In this document: piece after piece, positions 6,652-13,685 of the stretch
Layout: every line of letters begins with the position of its first letter
Position numbering within the stretch: position 1 is the first letter of the stretch
NCBI GenBank assembly: GCA_900550615.1
Contig: URSX01000014.1
Span: 1 to 25,885 of the forward strand
Source of the DNA: an uncultured Eubacteriales bacterium
GTDB lineage: Bacteria; Bacillota; Clostridia; Oscillospirales; Oscillospiraceae
DNA length: 25,885 nucleotides
Reading direction: 5' to 3'
Made by a program: the position numbers and the translations under genes
Notes under the pieces: generated by a model
The model's input: only the letters and a program-made list of their open reading frames with translations
Database searches by the model: none
What the model was told of the DNA's origin: nothing

Positions 6652-7386
6652 ATGGAGAAGATCGCATTGGTCACAGGGGCCTCCCGGGGCATCGGGCGGG
6701 CCATCGCCACAGAACTGGCTCGCAGAGGCTGGGCGGTGGCCATCGGCTACCGGGTACGCCGGGACAAGGCGGAGGAGCTGGCGCAGCAGCTGACAGAGGC
6801 GGGCTGCCGGGCCATGATCTGTCAGGCGGATGTGTCCCGGCGGGAGGAAGTGGAGGCCATGGTGCGCCGGGTGGAGGAGAATTTCGGCCCGGTGTCTCTG
6901 CTGGTGAACAACGCTGGCATCGCGGGTCAGAGCCTGTTTCAGGAGCTGACGGAGGAGCGGTGGCACGAGTTCTTCTCGGTGAACGTGAACGGCGCTTTTT
7001 ATGCCAGCCGGGCGGTGCTGCCCCACATGCTCCACGAGCATACGGGCTGCATTGTGAACATCTCCTCTATCTGGGGCCAGCGGGGCGCCAGCTGCGAGGT
7101 AGCCTACTCCGCCACCAAGGCGGCCCTCATCGGACTGACCCGCTCCCTGGCGGCAGAGCTGGCCCCCAGCCACATCCGGGTGAACTGCGTGGCCCCGGGG
7201 GTCATACGCACCGATATGCTGGATGAGCTGCCGGAGGAGCTGCTGCCCCAGCTGGCGGAGCAGACACCCCTGGGACGGTTGGGCACCCCGGAGGATATCG
7301 CGGCGGCGGTGGCCTTCCTGGCCGACCCGGCGGCGGGCTTCATCACCGGGCAGGTGCTTACCTGCGACGGTGGGTTTATCCTTTAA
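6652..7386 (+). CDS. SDR-family reductase, YmfI/FabG-like
   Basis: 244 residues from the ATG at 6652, which has a strong GGAGGAGGG site; an upstream in-frame ATG at 6628 lacks one. Classical short-chain dehydrogenase: the NADP loop VTGASRGIG (7-15), NNAG (86-89), Ser138/139, and the YxxxK pair Tyr152/Lys156, ending in ITGQVLTCDGG. The stretch ISSIWGQRGASCEVAYSATK is the hallmark of the YmfI subgroup, described in Bacillus as the elongation factor P 5-aminopentanone reductase. FabG (3-oxoacyl-ACP reductase) is the alternative, since the two are close relatives. It is a single-gene unit with its own promoter and a bidirectional terminator facing the S24 repressor. Confidence 0.85.
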   Translation: MEKIALVTGASRGIGRAIATELARRGWAVAIGYRVRRDKAEELAQQLTEAGCRAMICQADVSRREEVEAMVRRVEENFGPVSLLVNNAGIAGQSLFQELTEERWHEFFSVNVNGAFYASRAVLPHMLHEHTGCIVNISSIWGQRGASCEVAYSATKAALIGLTRSLAAELAPSHIRVNCVAPGVIRTDMLDELPEELLPQLAEQTPLGRLGTPEDIAAAVAFLADPAAGFITGQVLTCDGGFIL

Positions 7387-7417
7387 TAATATCCGCAGGG
7401 TTATTTTAAAAAAATTT

Positions 7418-7459
7418 ACGGAGATGTTGCTCCCAAACAGGCAACATCTCCGTTTTTAT
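7418..7459. terminator. Bidirectional terminator between SDR and S24 repressor
   Basis: A 13-bp stem (7418-7430 with 7441-7453). On the plus side TTTT follows; on the minus side AAATTTTTTT follows. It serves both convergent genes. Confidence 0.9.
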
Positions 7460-7461
7460 CA

Positions 7462-8214
7462 TCATAAGGGGAGGGGCGGTGTGTGGAGCATCACCCGACC
7501 GAAGCAGGTGAGGCTGCGGTTGCTGCCGGCAGTGAACACCTGGTCGGCATCGCTGCGGCGGCGGTTCAGGGAAAAAAGGTACACGGTACCCATGGGGTCC
7601 CGGTAGTACTGCTTGCAGAGCATGTCCCCATCCACGCAGAAGATACCCACGTCGCCGGAGCGCAGGGGATCATGGTTCACATACACCACGGACTCGTCCC
7701 GGATATAGGGCTCCATGCTGTCACCCTGGATCCGCACAGCCAGCTCTGCACCCACAGGAACCTCCCCCTGCACAGGCAGCAGCTCATAGTCCTCCCCGAA
7801 CACCGGGGCCGTATAGCCCGCCGCCGCCGGGCAGTAGTACAGCGGGATGGTGCGCTCCTCCGCCGGGGCGCGGTCCCGCTCGGCCTCCGCCTGCATAAGG
7901 CCCAGGGCATCCAACATGGTGCAGAGGGTCCGGCGGCCGGTGAGACCCAGCTCCCGGTACTTTTTCAGCAGACTTTTCTCCTCCTCACTGACGGACTGGC
8001 CGCAGCGGCCTGCGGCATAAAAGTCCCGGTAGAGATAATTGGGTTCCACCTGCAGCACATCAAACAGCTGCCGCAGGACGCTTTCCTTGGGGGTGCTGAC
8101 GCCGGTTTCATAGTTGCCCACAGCAGAGGCGGTGACGCCCAGACGTCCGGCCAACTCCTCCCGGCTGTATCCCAGCTCTTTCCGCCGCTGCCGCAGCTGC
8201 TCTCCAAAGCCCAT
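7462..8214 (-). CDS. XRE-type repressor with S24 (LexA/CI-like) self-cleavage domain
   Basis: 250 residues. The N-terminal helix-turn-helix (about 4-60: FGEQLRQRRKELGYSREELA, then GVTASAVGNYETGVSTP) binds DNA. The C-terminal half is an S24 peptidase fold with Ser166 in GDSMEPY, Lys201 in LCKQYY, and a likely Ala-Gly cleavage bond in PAAAGY (around 132-133). Such proteins repress promoters until RecA filaments or another signal trigger self-cleavage. No phage or mobile genes surround it, so it looks like a chromosomal stress regulator, not a prophage repressor. The ATG at 8214 follows a GGGAGGATAGGAG site, and a near-consensus promoter lies upstream. Targets are unknown; paired palindromes next to its promoter are candidates for its operators. 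Confidence 0.9.
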   Translation of the reverse strand: MGFGEQLRQRRKELGYSREELAGRLGVTASAVGNYETGVSTPKESVLRQLFDVLQVEPNYLYRDFYAAGRCGQSVSEEEKSLLKKYRELGLTGRRTLCTMLDALGLMQAEAERDRAPAEERTIPLYYCPAAAGYTAPVFGEDYELLPVQGEVPVGAELAVRIQGDSMEPYIRDESVVYVNHDPLRSGDVGIFCVDGDMLCKQYYRDPMGTVYLFSLNRRRSDADQVFTAGSNRSLTCFGRVMLHTPPLPL

Positions 8215-8252
8215 CTCCTATCCTCCCGCCAATTTTCGACATTTATAGACAC

Positions 8253-8281
8253 AGTGTACGACTTTTTCGTGTATTTGTCAA
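8253..8281 (-). promoter_or_regulatory. Promoter of the S24 repressor
   Basis: TTGACA (8281-8276), 17-bp spacer, TACACT (8258-8253) on the minus strand, about 40 bases before the repressor ATG. The spacer holds an ACGA/TCGT half-dyad that could allow autoregulation. Confidence 0.8.
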
Positions 8282-8290
8282 CCCAAAAAT

Positions 8291-8342
8291 ACAAGAATCT
8301 TGTTGATTTACTATTGACATGCCAAGTTTCTTGTGATATCGT
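8291..8342 (+). promoter_or_regulatory. Divergent plus-strand promoter with two 13-bp palindromes
   Basis: TTGACA (8314-8319), 17-bp spacer, TATCGT (8337-8342) preceded by TG. Two related dyads, ACAAGAATCTTGT (8291-8303) and CCAAGTTTCTTGT (8322-8334), are 31 bp apart, about three helical turns; the second fills the promoter spacer. This arrangement suits cooperative binding by the neighbouring XRE/S24 repressor. Binding is inferred. Confidence 0.45.
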
Positions 8343-8561
8343 AGGGGACAGATCAGGAAATTTTTGTTTTTTAGGGAAAGATTTCGAATAAAGCGGAAAT
8401 TCAGTCAGATACGTCAAAACGAAAACCGGTGGCCTGAGCAGCCGATTTACAGGTGAAAGAGGGGGAGCCTGCAAGAGGCGGGCTAAAAAATGAACCATGG
8501 ATCGGTATGCTTTTTCACCGCCCGGAGGGCTGCCGCCCTGAGCAGAGCCGGGTAAAAAACA
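8343..8561. other. Spacer without a clear gene; possible small transcript
   Basis: A transcript from the promoter at 8314-8342 would run to the hairpin at 8562-8591, about 240 nt. The only frame with a weak ribosome site is a 21-codon one (8490-8555). A nested hairpin (AGGGC/GCCCT inside CCCGG/CCGGG) lies at about 8519-8552. A small RNA or micro-peptide is possible but not shown. Confidence 0.25.
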
Positions 8562-8592
8562 AAAAGGCCGATCGCTTACGCAATCGGCTTTT
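8562..8592 (-). terminator. Terminator of the tRNA-Thr/tRNA-Tyr unit
   Basis: AAAAAGCCGATT pairs with a near-perfect complement across an 8-9 base loop, followed on the minus strand by TTTTTGTTTTTT. The plus side also has TTTTT, so it can stop transcription from both directions. Confidence 0.85.
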
Positions 8593-8677
8593 TGGTGGGG
8601 GATGGTGGATTCGAACCACCGAAGGCATCGCCAGCAGATTTACAGTCTGTCCCCTTTGGCCACTCGGGAAATCCCCC
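8593..8677 (-). tRNA. tRNA-Tyr (anticodon GTA)
   Basis: An 85-nt minus-strand tRNA with a long variable arm. Acceptor GGGGGAT pairs with ATCCCCC, discriminator A, encoded CCA. The anticodon loop CTGTAAA between CAGA and TCTG gives GTA (tyrosine); the T-loop is GGTTCGAATCC. It lies 17 bases downstream of tRNA-Thr in the same transcript. Confidence 0.97.
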
Positions 8678-8694
8678 ATGTCTTGTTATGAAAT

Positions 8695-8770
8695 TGGAGC
8701 TGGTGGACGGATTCGAACCCCCGACCTGCTGATTACAAATCAGCTGCTCTACCAGCTGAGCTACACCAGC
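8695..8770 (-). tRNA. tRNA-Thr (anticodon TGT)
   Basis: A 76-nt minus-strand tRNA. Acceptor GCTGGTG pairs with CACCAGC, discriminator T, encoded CCA. The loop TTTGTAA between GCTGA and TCAGC gives TGT (threonine). First gene of a Thr-Tyr pair. Confidence 0.97.
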
Positions 8771-8789
8771 ACAACAACCAGCGAACATT

Positions 8790-8818
8790 ATGCTACCACA
8801 GCAAAGGGGATTTGTCAA
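8790..8818 (-). promoter_or_regulatory. Promoter of the tRNA-Thr/Tyr unit
   Basis: TTGACA (8818-8813), 17-bp spacer, TAGCAT (8795-8790) on the minus strand, 20 bases before the tRNA-Thr 5' end. The core TTGACAAAT is shared with the tRNA-Val promoter. Confidence 0.8.
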
Positions 8819-8875
8819 CAAAAATATGCAGAAGAGTCGCAATTTTTTTACATAAGGGAAAGGAGAAGGACGAGT

Positions 8876-9109
8876 ATGACATTGCAGCAGCTATCCAACC
8901 AGTATCAGGAGGGGGCGCAGCTTTTGCAGCAGCGGATCGTGTCGCTGCGCCTGGAGCAGGCCCGGTGCGGCGACCGGGAGAGCGCCGAGCTTTTGCAGCA
9001 GCGCATCCGGCAGCTGGAACCCCTGCAGAGGGAAAGCCGGCAGCTGGCAGAGCTCACCGCACGCTACTACGACAGGGGGTATCGCAAGAATGCACATTAC
9101 ACCCTCTGA
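8876..9109 (+). CDS. 77-aa coiled-coil protein of unknown function
   Basis: The ATG at 8876 follows an AAAGGAGAAGG site. The 77-residue product is almost entirely helical by composition, rich in Gln, Leu, Arg and Glu with a heptad-like pattern (QLSNQYQEGAQLLQQRI, then ELLQQRIRQLEPLQRES), so a coiled coil is likely; there is no membrane segment. Its last 20 bases overlap the start of a sigma-region-4-like gene in another frame, which implies translational coupling and joint function. I do not recognise the family. A partner or anti-sigma-like role for the next protein is possible, but this rests only on position. Confidence 0.75.
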   Translation: MTLQQLSNQYQEGAQLLQQRIVSLRLEQARCGDRESAELLQQRIRQLEPLQRESRQLAELTARYYDRGYRKNAHYTL

Positions 9110-9386
9110 GGCCTACGACCCCATCGACATCGCCAGCCTGTGCCTGTGGAAGCAGGAGCAGGCCGGAGACAACCAGGACCGCATCCGGCGGCTGCTGAGC
9201 AACCTGCCCCTGGCCGTGCACCAGGAGCTGACCCCCCGGCAGCGGCAGATTTTGCAGATGCGCTTTACCGGCGGTATGAGCGTGACGGCCATCGCCAAGG
9301 AGCTGAGGCTGAACAAATCCACCGTGTCCCGGTCGTTGAACCGCAGCATGGAGAGACTGTACAAGTCCCTGCGGTACAGTTTGTGA
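9090..9386 (+). CDS. Small sigma-70 region-4-like helix-turn-helix protein
   Basis: 98 residues. The C-terminal half (about 46-98) reads ELTPRQRQILQMRFTGG, then MSVTAIAKELRLNKSTVSRS, then LNRSMERLYKSL. This is the region-4 helix-turn-helix that recognises -35 elements in sigma-70 factors, or an equivalent HTH in LuxR/phage-type activators. There is no region 2, so it cannot be a complete sigma factor by itself. The N-terminal 45 residues are helical without a recognised fold. The start codon lies inside the end of the preceding coiled-coil gene. The pair may form a split regulator, or regulate the gene after it; both are inferences. Confidence 0.75.
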   Translation: MHITPSEAYDPIDIASLCLWKQEQAGDNQDRIRRLLSNLPLAVHQELTPRQRQILQMRFTGGMSVTAIAKELRLNKSTVSRSLNRSMERLYKSLRYSL

Positions 9387-9396
9387 AAATCGACTC

Positions 9397-9425
9397 TTGA
9401 CTTTTTGGGGGAAAGCGGGAATAAT
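9397..9425 (+). promoter_or_regulatory. Promoter of the YitT-family gene
   Basis: TTGACT (9397-9402), 17-bp spacer, AATAAT (9420-9425), about 30 bases before the ATG at 9457. Confidence 0.75.
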
Positions 9426-9456
9426 GGGGGAACGATAAAAAAGGAGGGCATCTGTT

Positions 9457-10341
9457 ATGTTTGACAGAGCTTTGCATAACCGCTGGATCCGGCTGAGCAT
9501 GTGCGTTATCGGCGCGCTTATCATAGCCATAGCCACAAATCTGTTTATTGTGCCGCACAATTTATATAATGGCGGTCTGCTGGGCTTCAGCCAGCTGATC
9601 CGCTCTATTCTGACCCAGAAGTTAGGAATAGTAATGGGGTTTGACTTCTCGGGTATCCTGTATCTGCTGCTGAACGTACCGCTGCTGTGGATGGCATGGA
9701 AAAATCTGGGCCGGTCCTTCGTGGTGCGGACGCTGATCTGCACGGGGTGCTGCTCCCTGTTTCTGACACTGATCCCTGTGATGGAGCAGCCCATCATTCA
9801 GGAACGGCTGACCAGCTGTCTGCTGGGCGGCATCGTGGGCGGCTTTGCAGGGGGCATGCTCCTCACCTGCGGGTGCAGCAGCGGCGGACTGGACATTCTG
9901 GGCCTGTGCGTCTCCAAGAAGAAAAAATCCTCTACAGTAGGCCGGTTCAACACCACCTGCAACGTGGTGCTGTACTCCCTGTGTCTGGTGCTGTTTGACG
10001 CGTCCACGGCCATTTACTCGGCCATCTATACGGTGTTCTACGGCCTGTTCCTGGACAGGCTCCACAAGCAGGGCATCACGGTGGAGGTGCTGATCATCAC
10101 CAAGGAGAAAAATCCGGAGCTGCCCAAGTACATTATGGATAAGCTGGATCGGGGCGTGACCTACTGGGATGCCAGCGGCGCTTACACCGGCGACTCCGTG
10201 CGGGTCATGTGCGTGTGCCTGAACAAGTACGAGATTGAAAAGCTGAAAACCGTCATGGCAGAGCTGGATCCTCACGCGTTCTTCATCGTGCAGGAGGGCG
10301 TGCAGGCAGGCGGCAACTTCAAAAAGCATCTGGAGGAATAA
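9457..10341 (+). CDS. YitT-family membrane protein (DUF161/DUF2179)
   Basis: 294 residues, the typical length. An N-terminal membrane part has about five or six hydrophobic segments, including residues 12-32 (MSCVIGALIIAIATNLFIV-like), the glycine-rich LLGGIVGGFAGGMLL and a CGCSSGGLDILGL loop. A soluble C-terminal DUF2179-like domain (about 205-285) contains GVTYWDASGAYTG and ends near the C-terminus. YitT proteins are common in Firmicutes; their transport role is not settled. The start is supported by AAGGAGG and a good promoter. It is a single-gene unit closed by a strong terminator. The pair of small regulators just upstream could control it, but there is no direct sign. Confidence 0.9.
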   Translation: MFDRALHNRWIRLSMCVIGALIIAIATNLFIVPHNLYNGGLLGFSQLIRSILTQKLGIVMGFDFSGILYLLLNVPLLWMAWKNLGRSFVVRTLICTGCCSLFLTLIPVMEQPIIQERLTSCLLGGIVGGFAGGMLLTCGCSSGGLDILGLCVSKKKKSSTVGRFNTTCNVVLYSLCLVLFDASTAIYSAIYTVFYGLFLDRLHKQGITVEVLIITKEKNPELPKYIMDKLDRGVTYWDASGAYTGDSVRVMCVCLNKYEIEKLKTVMAELDPHAFFIVQEGVQAGGNFKKHLEE

Positions 10342-10384
10342 AGGGCAGCAGAGTCAGCCTCATGTGCAGATAAAAAAAGAACAC

Positions 10385-10419
10385 GGCAGCCCCGATACGA
10401 ATGTATCGGGGCTGCCTTT
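10385..10419. terminator. Bidirectional terminator between YitT and HD-GYP genes
   Basis: A perfect 14-bp stem (10385-10398 with 10403-10416) and GAAT loop. TTT follows on the plus side, and a T-rich stretch (CTTTTTTT) follows a few bases later on the minus side. Confidence 0.85.
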
Positions 10420-10455
10420 GATGCATTGGAAAATCTTCGTGCGCCGGGAGAATAA

Positions 10456-13419
10456 TTATTTCTGAGAGTCAGGCTTTTCCTCCTGAGACGGCGGGATGGG
10501 CACGGCGCCCTCCCGGATCATATCCTCCATGACGGAGGCAATGTGCGGGTCAAACTGGGTACCGCTTCCCTTGCGCAGCTCCTCCACGATCTTCTCCGTC
10601 GGCAAAGCCTTGCGGTAGCAGCGGTCACTGGACATGGCATCGTAGCTGTCCGCCACGCAGATGATCCGGGCCATCAGGGGGATCTCCTCCCCGGCCAGAC
10701 CGGCGCAATAGCCCTTGCCGTCGTAGCGCTCATGGTGGTAGCGGGCACCGTCGGCTATGCCCTTGAGGGCGGTAAAGTCCCGGAGAATATCCCCGCCTTT
10801 GACGGGATGGGTCCGGATGATGGCCTGCTCCTCCGGCGTCAGGGCACCGGTTTTATTGAGAATACTGTCGGGGATACCGATCTTGCCGATGTCATGCAGC
10901 AGGGCCACATAGTACACGGTCTCCTGGTCCCGGGGAGAATATCCCAGGCGGCGGGCGATCTCCCGGGCGTACTGGGCCACCCGGACAGAGTGGCCGTTGG
11001 TATAGGGATCCTTGGCATCGATGGCGTTGGCAAAGGTGCGCAGGGACTGCTCCACAATGCTCTGGTACGCCTGCTGTTGCCGGCGCATGCGCTCCATTCT
11101 GGCGCGGGTGAGCACATGTACAGCCCCCATGATCGCCACGAGCAGGAGGAGCAGGCAGCCGATCCAGAACAGGGGCTGCTCAGACAGGGCCTTGTCCTTA
11201 GTGACGGACAGCTGGATGGAGCGCACCGAGTCGGGATCATTGGGGTCAAAGACCCGGAGGCGGAAGATATAGTCGCCGCCCGCCAGGTTGGTATAGCTGA
11301 CGGTGCCGCCGGCCACATGCTCCAGCACTGTCTCATTTTTGGCAAAGCCCACCAGCTGATACCCGATGCACAGATCGGCCGCACCGGAAAGGGTCAGGGC
11401 GGAAAAGTCAATGGTCATGCGCTGGGCTGAGCTGCTCAATGTTATGCGCGTCAGGTTTTCATAGGTCTTGCCGTCCACGCGGACGCTGTTGATGGCCAGC
11501 TGGGGCAGAGGCGTCGATACGCCCTGGAAACCAAACACGCTGACGCCATTGCGGGTGGCCAGGTACAGGCTGCCGTCCGGCGCCAGGTAGTGCCAGGTGT
11601 TAACCTTCAGGGAGCCGGTGAGGCCCTGGGCGGTGCCGTATTTTGTGACATGGGACTTCTCTCCCGCCAGAAGCTGCGCCTTATCCACGGCGTAGATACC
11701 GCCGTCCTGGAGCAGCCACAGCCGCCCGTCCCGCTCATACATATCGAAGATGAAGCCGGGGCCTACGCGCAGGTTATCCAGCCGGGTGAAGCTGCCGTCC
11801 GCCCAGTGATACAGGTGGCCGCCGGCGCTGACAAAGGCGCCCTTGCCACCCTCCTCCGGGAGGATCCGCAGCACCACGCCGTCTGTCAGGCCCTGGTCAT
11901 AGCTGTACTTTTTCAGGCTGCCGTCCGTGGACAGGGCATAGATGCCGCTGCCGGCACTGCCGGCCAGCAGGGTGCCGTTGGGGGCCTGGGCCAGGCAGAG
12001 GATGGTCTGGGTCTCCATGCCGCTTTTCTTATTATAAAAGGCCGCCACCTCGTCGTCCCGGATCAGGGCCAGACCGTCCTGGGTACCCACGGCCACCGTG
12101 CCGTCGGCCATCTCATAGGACACGCAGATGCTGGCGCTATAGAGGCCGTTGGAGGAATTGAACAGGGTGATGTCCCCGCTGGCGGGGTCGTAGCGCACCA
12201 GGCCCAAATTGGAGTAGGTTCCGCACCACAGGCGGCCAAGGCTGTCCACCATGAGATTCTGCACATGGACGCCGGTCAGGCGCTGGGTCAGGGCGGTGTC
12301 CAGGGGGTGCCAGTCGCTGTCAAAGGCCAGCAGGCCCTGGTCCGTGGCGGTATAGTACAGCCCGCCGGCGGCGGTCACGGCGTTGAGGTCCCTGCCGGTG
12401 AGGCCCGCAGTCAGGTTGGGAGAGGTGCAGCAGCCGGGATTGTAGCGCACCAGGCCCTCATTGGAGGAGGCCAGCCAGACATTGCCCTCGTAATCCAGGG
12501 CGGCGCAGTTCACAGCCTCGGTGGCGGCGCCGGAATGGGAATCGCGCTTCTGTCCGTCGGAGGTGAGCCAGGCAAAGCCCTTCTGGCCCGAGACCAGGAT
12601 ATCGCCGCTGGCGGTAATATGGATCCGGTTATGGATGGCGGTATCAGGCACATTGTATATGCGCACGGAAAAGTCCGACGCGTCCAGTCCGGAGCCGGTG
12701 CAGGTGACCTTTGCCACGGAGGTGCCCTTGGTGCCCAGGTAGATATTGCGGTCGCTGTCGGTGGCCAGGCAGGTTATCTCTTCATTCCTCGGGAAAAACA
12801 GCTCCGGCCCCAGCAGGGAGAGCACATGCCCGTCCTGCATGACGGCACACCGGCCCGTGTTCATCACGCACCACAGGCGCTCATGGCTGTCCACGCCCAG
12901 AGAAAATATGGTCTCGCCATTTACAAGCTCGTCCCGGTAGGGAACCATGCAGCCGTCATGGACCCGGCACACGCCGGAGCTGGAGGCCACATAAATGGTA
13001 CCGTCGGATCCCTCCGCAAAGTCACGGATGTTGAGAAAGCCGTATTTCTCCGTGCAGGGCACCTGGGTGAAGGCACCGTTTTCATAGACGAACACACCCG
13101 CATCGCCGCTGCCGATCCACAGCCGGCCGGTGGAATCCTCATACAGGGTGCGGATGGACTGGGTGGTGATGGCCCCCTCGGCGCTGAAGTCCCGGAAGCT
13201 TGTCCCGTCATAGCGCAGCAGGCCGCCGAAGCTGCCCACCCACAGATAGCCGTCCTTCGTTTGCAGGACGGCGTTGGCCTCGTCGGTGGAAAGGCCGTTG
13301 GTCTTATTGAACACAGTGCGCACATATGCAGGCTCACTCTCCGCGGCCCAGGCCGGGGCGCAGCACAGCACCGCCAGCACAAGGCTCAGCAGCCACGCGG
13401 CAAAATGACGCATTCTCAT
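10456..13419 (-). CDS. Two-propeller extracellular sensor with HD-GYP c-di-GMP phosphodiesterase
   Basis: 987 residues from the ATG at 13419, behind a perfect AGGAGGTGAT site. Residues 1-25 form a signal peptide ending AWA. From about 50 to 635 I count 14 regulator-propeller motifs of the LWVGSFGGLLRYDG type, enough for two seven-bladed beta-propellers. A Y_Y_Y-like beta domain follows (about 640-740), then one membrane helix (about 751-770) and a cytoplasmic HD-GYP domain: HDIGK at 842-846, HHE at 895-897, GYC in place of GYP at 903-905, and ARIICVADSYDAMSS. The ectodomain is of the type used by hybrid two-component glycan sensors; the output here should hydrolyse cyclic di-GMP. It appears monocistronic. 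A weak promoter (TGGAAA, 17 bp, TACAAT at 13462-13457) precedes it. The ligand is unknown. Confidence 0.92.
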   Translation of the reverse strand: MRMRHFAAWLLSLVLAVLCCAPAWAAESEPAYVRTVFNKTNGLSTDEANAVLQTKDGYLWVGSFGGLLRYDGTSFRDFSAEGAITTQSIRTLYEDSTGRLWIGSGDAGVFVYENGAFTQVPCTEKYGFLNIRDFAEGSDGTIYVASSSGVCRVHDGCMVPYRDELVNGETIFSLGVDSHERLWCVMNTGRCAVMQDGHVLSLLGPELFFPRNEEITCLATDSDRNIYLGTKGTSVAKVTCTGSGLDASDFSVRIYNVPDTAIHNRIHITASGDILVSGQKGFAWLTSDGQKRDSHSGAATEAVNCAALDYEGNVWLASSNEGLVRYNPGCCTSPNLTAGLTGRDLNAVTAAGGLYYTATDQGLLAFDSDWHPLDTALTQRLTGVHVQNLMVDSLGRLWCGTYSNLGLVRYDPASGDITLFNSSNGLYSASICVSYEMADGTVAVGTQDGLALIRDDEVAAFYNKKSGMETQTILCLAQAPNGTLLAGSAGSGIYALSTDGSLKKYSYDQGLTDGVVLRILPEEGGKGAFVSAGGHLYHWADGSFTRLDNLRVGPGFIFDMYERDGRLWLLQDGGIYAVDKAQLLAGEKSHVTKYGTAQGLTGSLKVNTWHYLAPDGSLYLATRNGVSVFGFQGVSTPLPQLAINSVRVDGKTYENLTRITLSSSAQRMTIDFSALTLSGAADLCIGYQLVGFAKNETVLEHVAGGTVSYTNLAGGDYIFRLRVFDPNDPDSVRSIQLSVTKDKALSEQPLFWIGCLLLLLVAIMGAVHVLTRARMERMRRQQQAYQSIVEQSLRTFANAIDAKDPYTNGHSVRVAQYAREIARRLGYSPRDQETVYYVALLHDIGKIGIPDSILNKTGALTPEEQAIIRTHPVKGGDILRDFTALKGIADGARYHHERYDGKGYCAGLAGEEIPLMARIICVADSYDAMSSDRCYRKALPTEKIVEELRKGSGTQFDPHIASVMEDMIREGAVPIPPSQEEKPDSQK

Positions 13420-13619
13420 TGCTATCACCTCCTAAGGGGCAATTCCATGATGTTGCATTGTAACACTTTAAAGCTCTTTTTTCCATCCGCAAATCATTAT
13501 TTTTTCATTTAATTTTGTAAAAATTTCTCAAAGGGATCAGTTTTGCTCCCGTGGCGGTCATTTCCGGCAAAATACCTGCCCCGGGGCCGAATTTTCCCGT
13601 GGCGCATCCGGGGAAAGCA
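13420..13619. other. Divergent spacer upstream of HD-GYP and AI-2E genes
   Basis: Holds the ribosome site and weak promoter of the minus-strand HD-GYP gene. The rest is an AT-rich tract (13490-13540) without a convincing gene; I see no strong dyad. Confidence 0.5.
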
Positions 13620-13628
13620 TGCTATAAT
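13620..13628 (+). promoter_or_regulatory. Extended -10 promoter of the AI-2E family gene
   Basis: TGCTATAAT, a perfect -10 with the TG extension, lacks a clear -35 at the expected place. Transcription would start near 13635, just before an ATG at 13638, leaving about 50 bases before the favoured TTG start. Confidence 0.65.
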
Positions 13629-13685
13629 AAACCTACTATGTTTTCCCGATGCGGAACGTATATTCTCGGAAAAGGTGGGATCTCC

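Noticed and set aside
8576..8842. An 88-codon minus-strand frame over the tRNA pair
   Set aside because: The same kind of tRNA translation artefact (VAQLVEQLICNQQVGGS and similar).
11590..13512. A 640-codon plus-strand frame antisense to the HD-GYP gene
   Set aside because: No recognisable domain and Gly/Ala/Gln/His-rich composition; it is a shadow of the strongly supported minus-strand gene.
13551..13685. Longer N-terminus for the AI-2E family protein
   Set aside because: The upstream in-frame region overlaps the promoter and gives a non-conserved, Pro/Cys-containing extension; the TTG at 13686 has the ribosome site.
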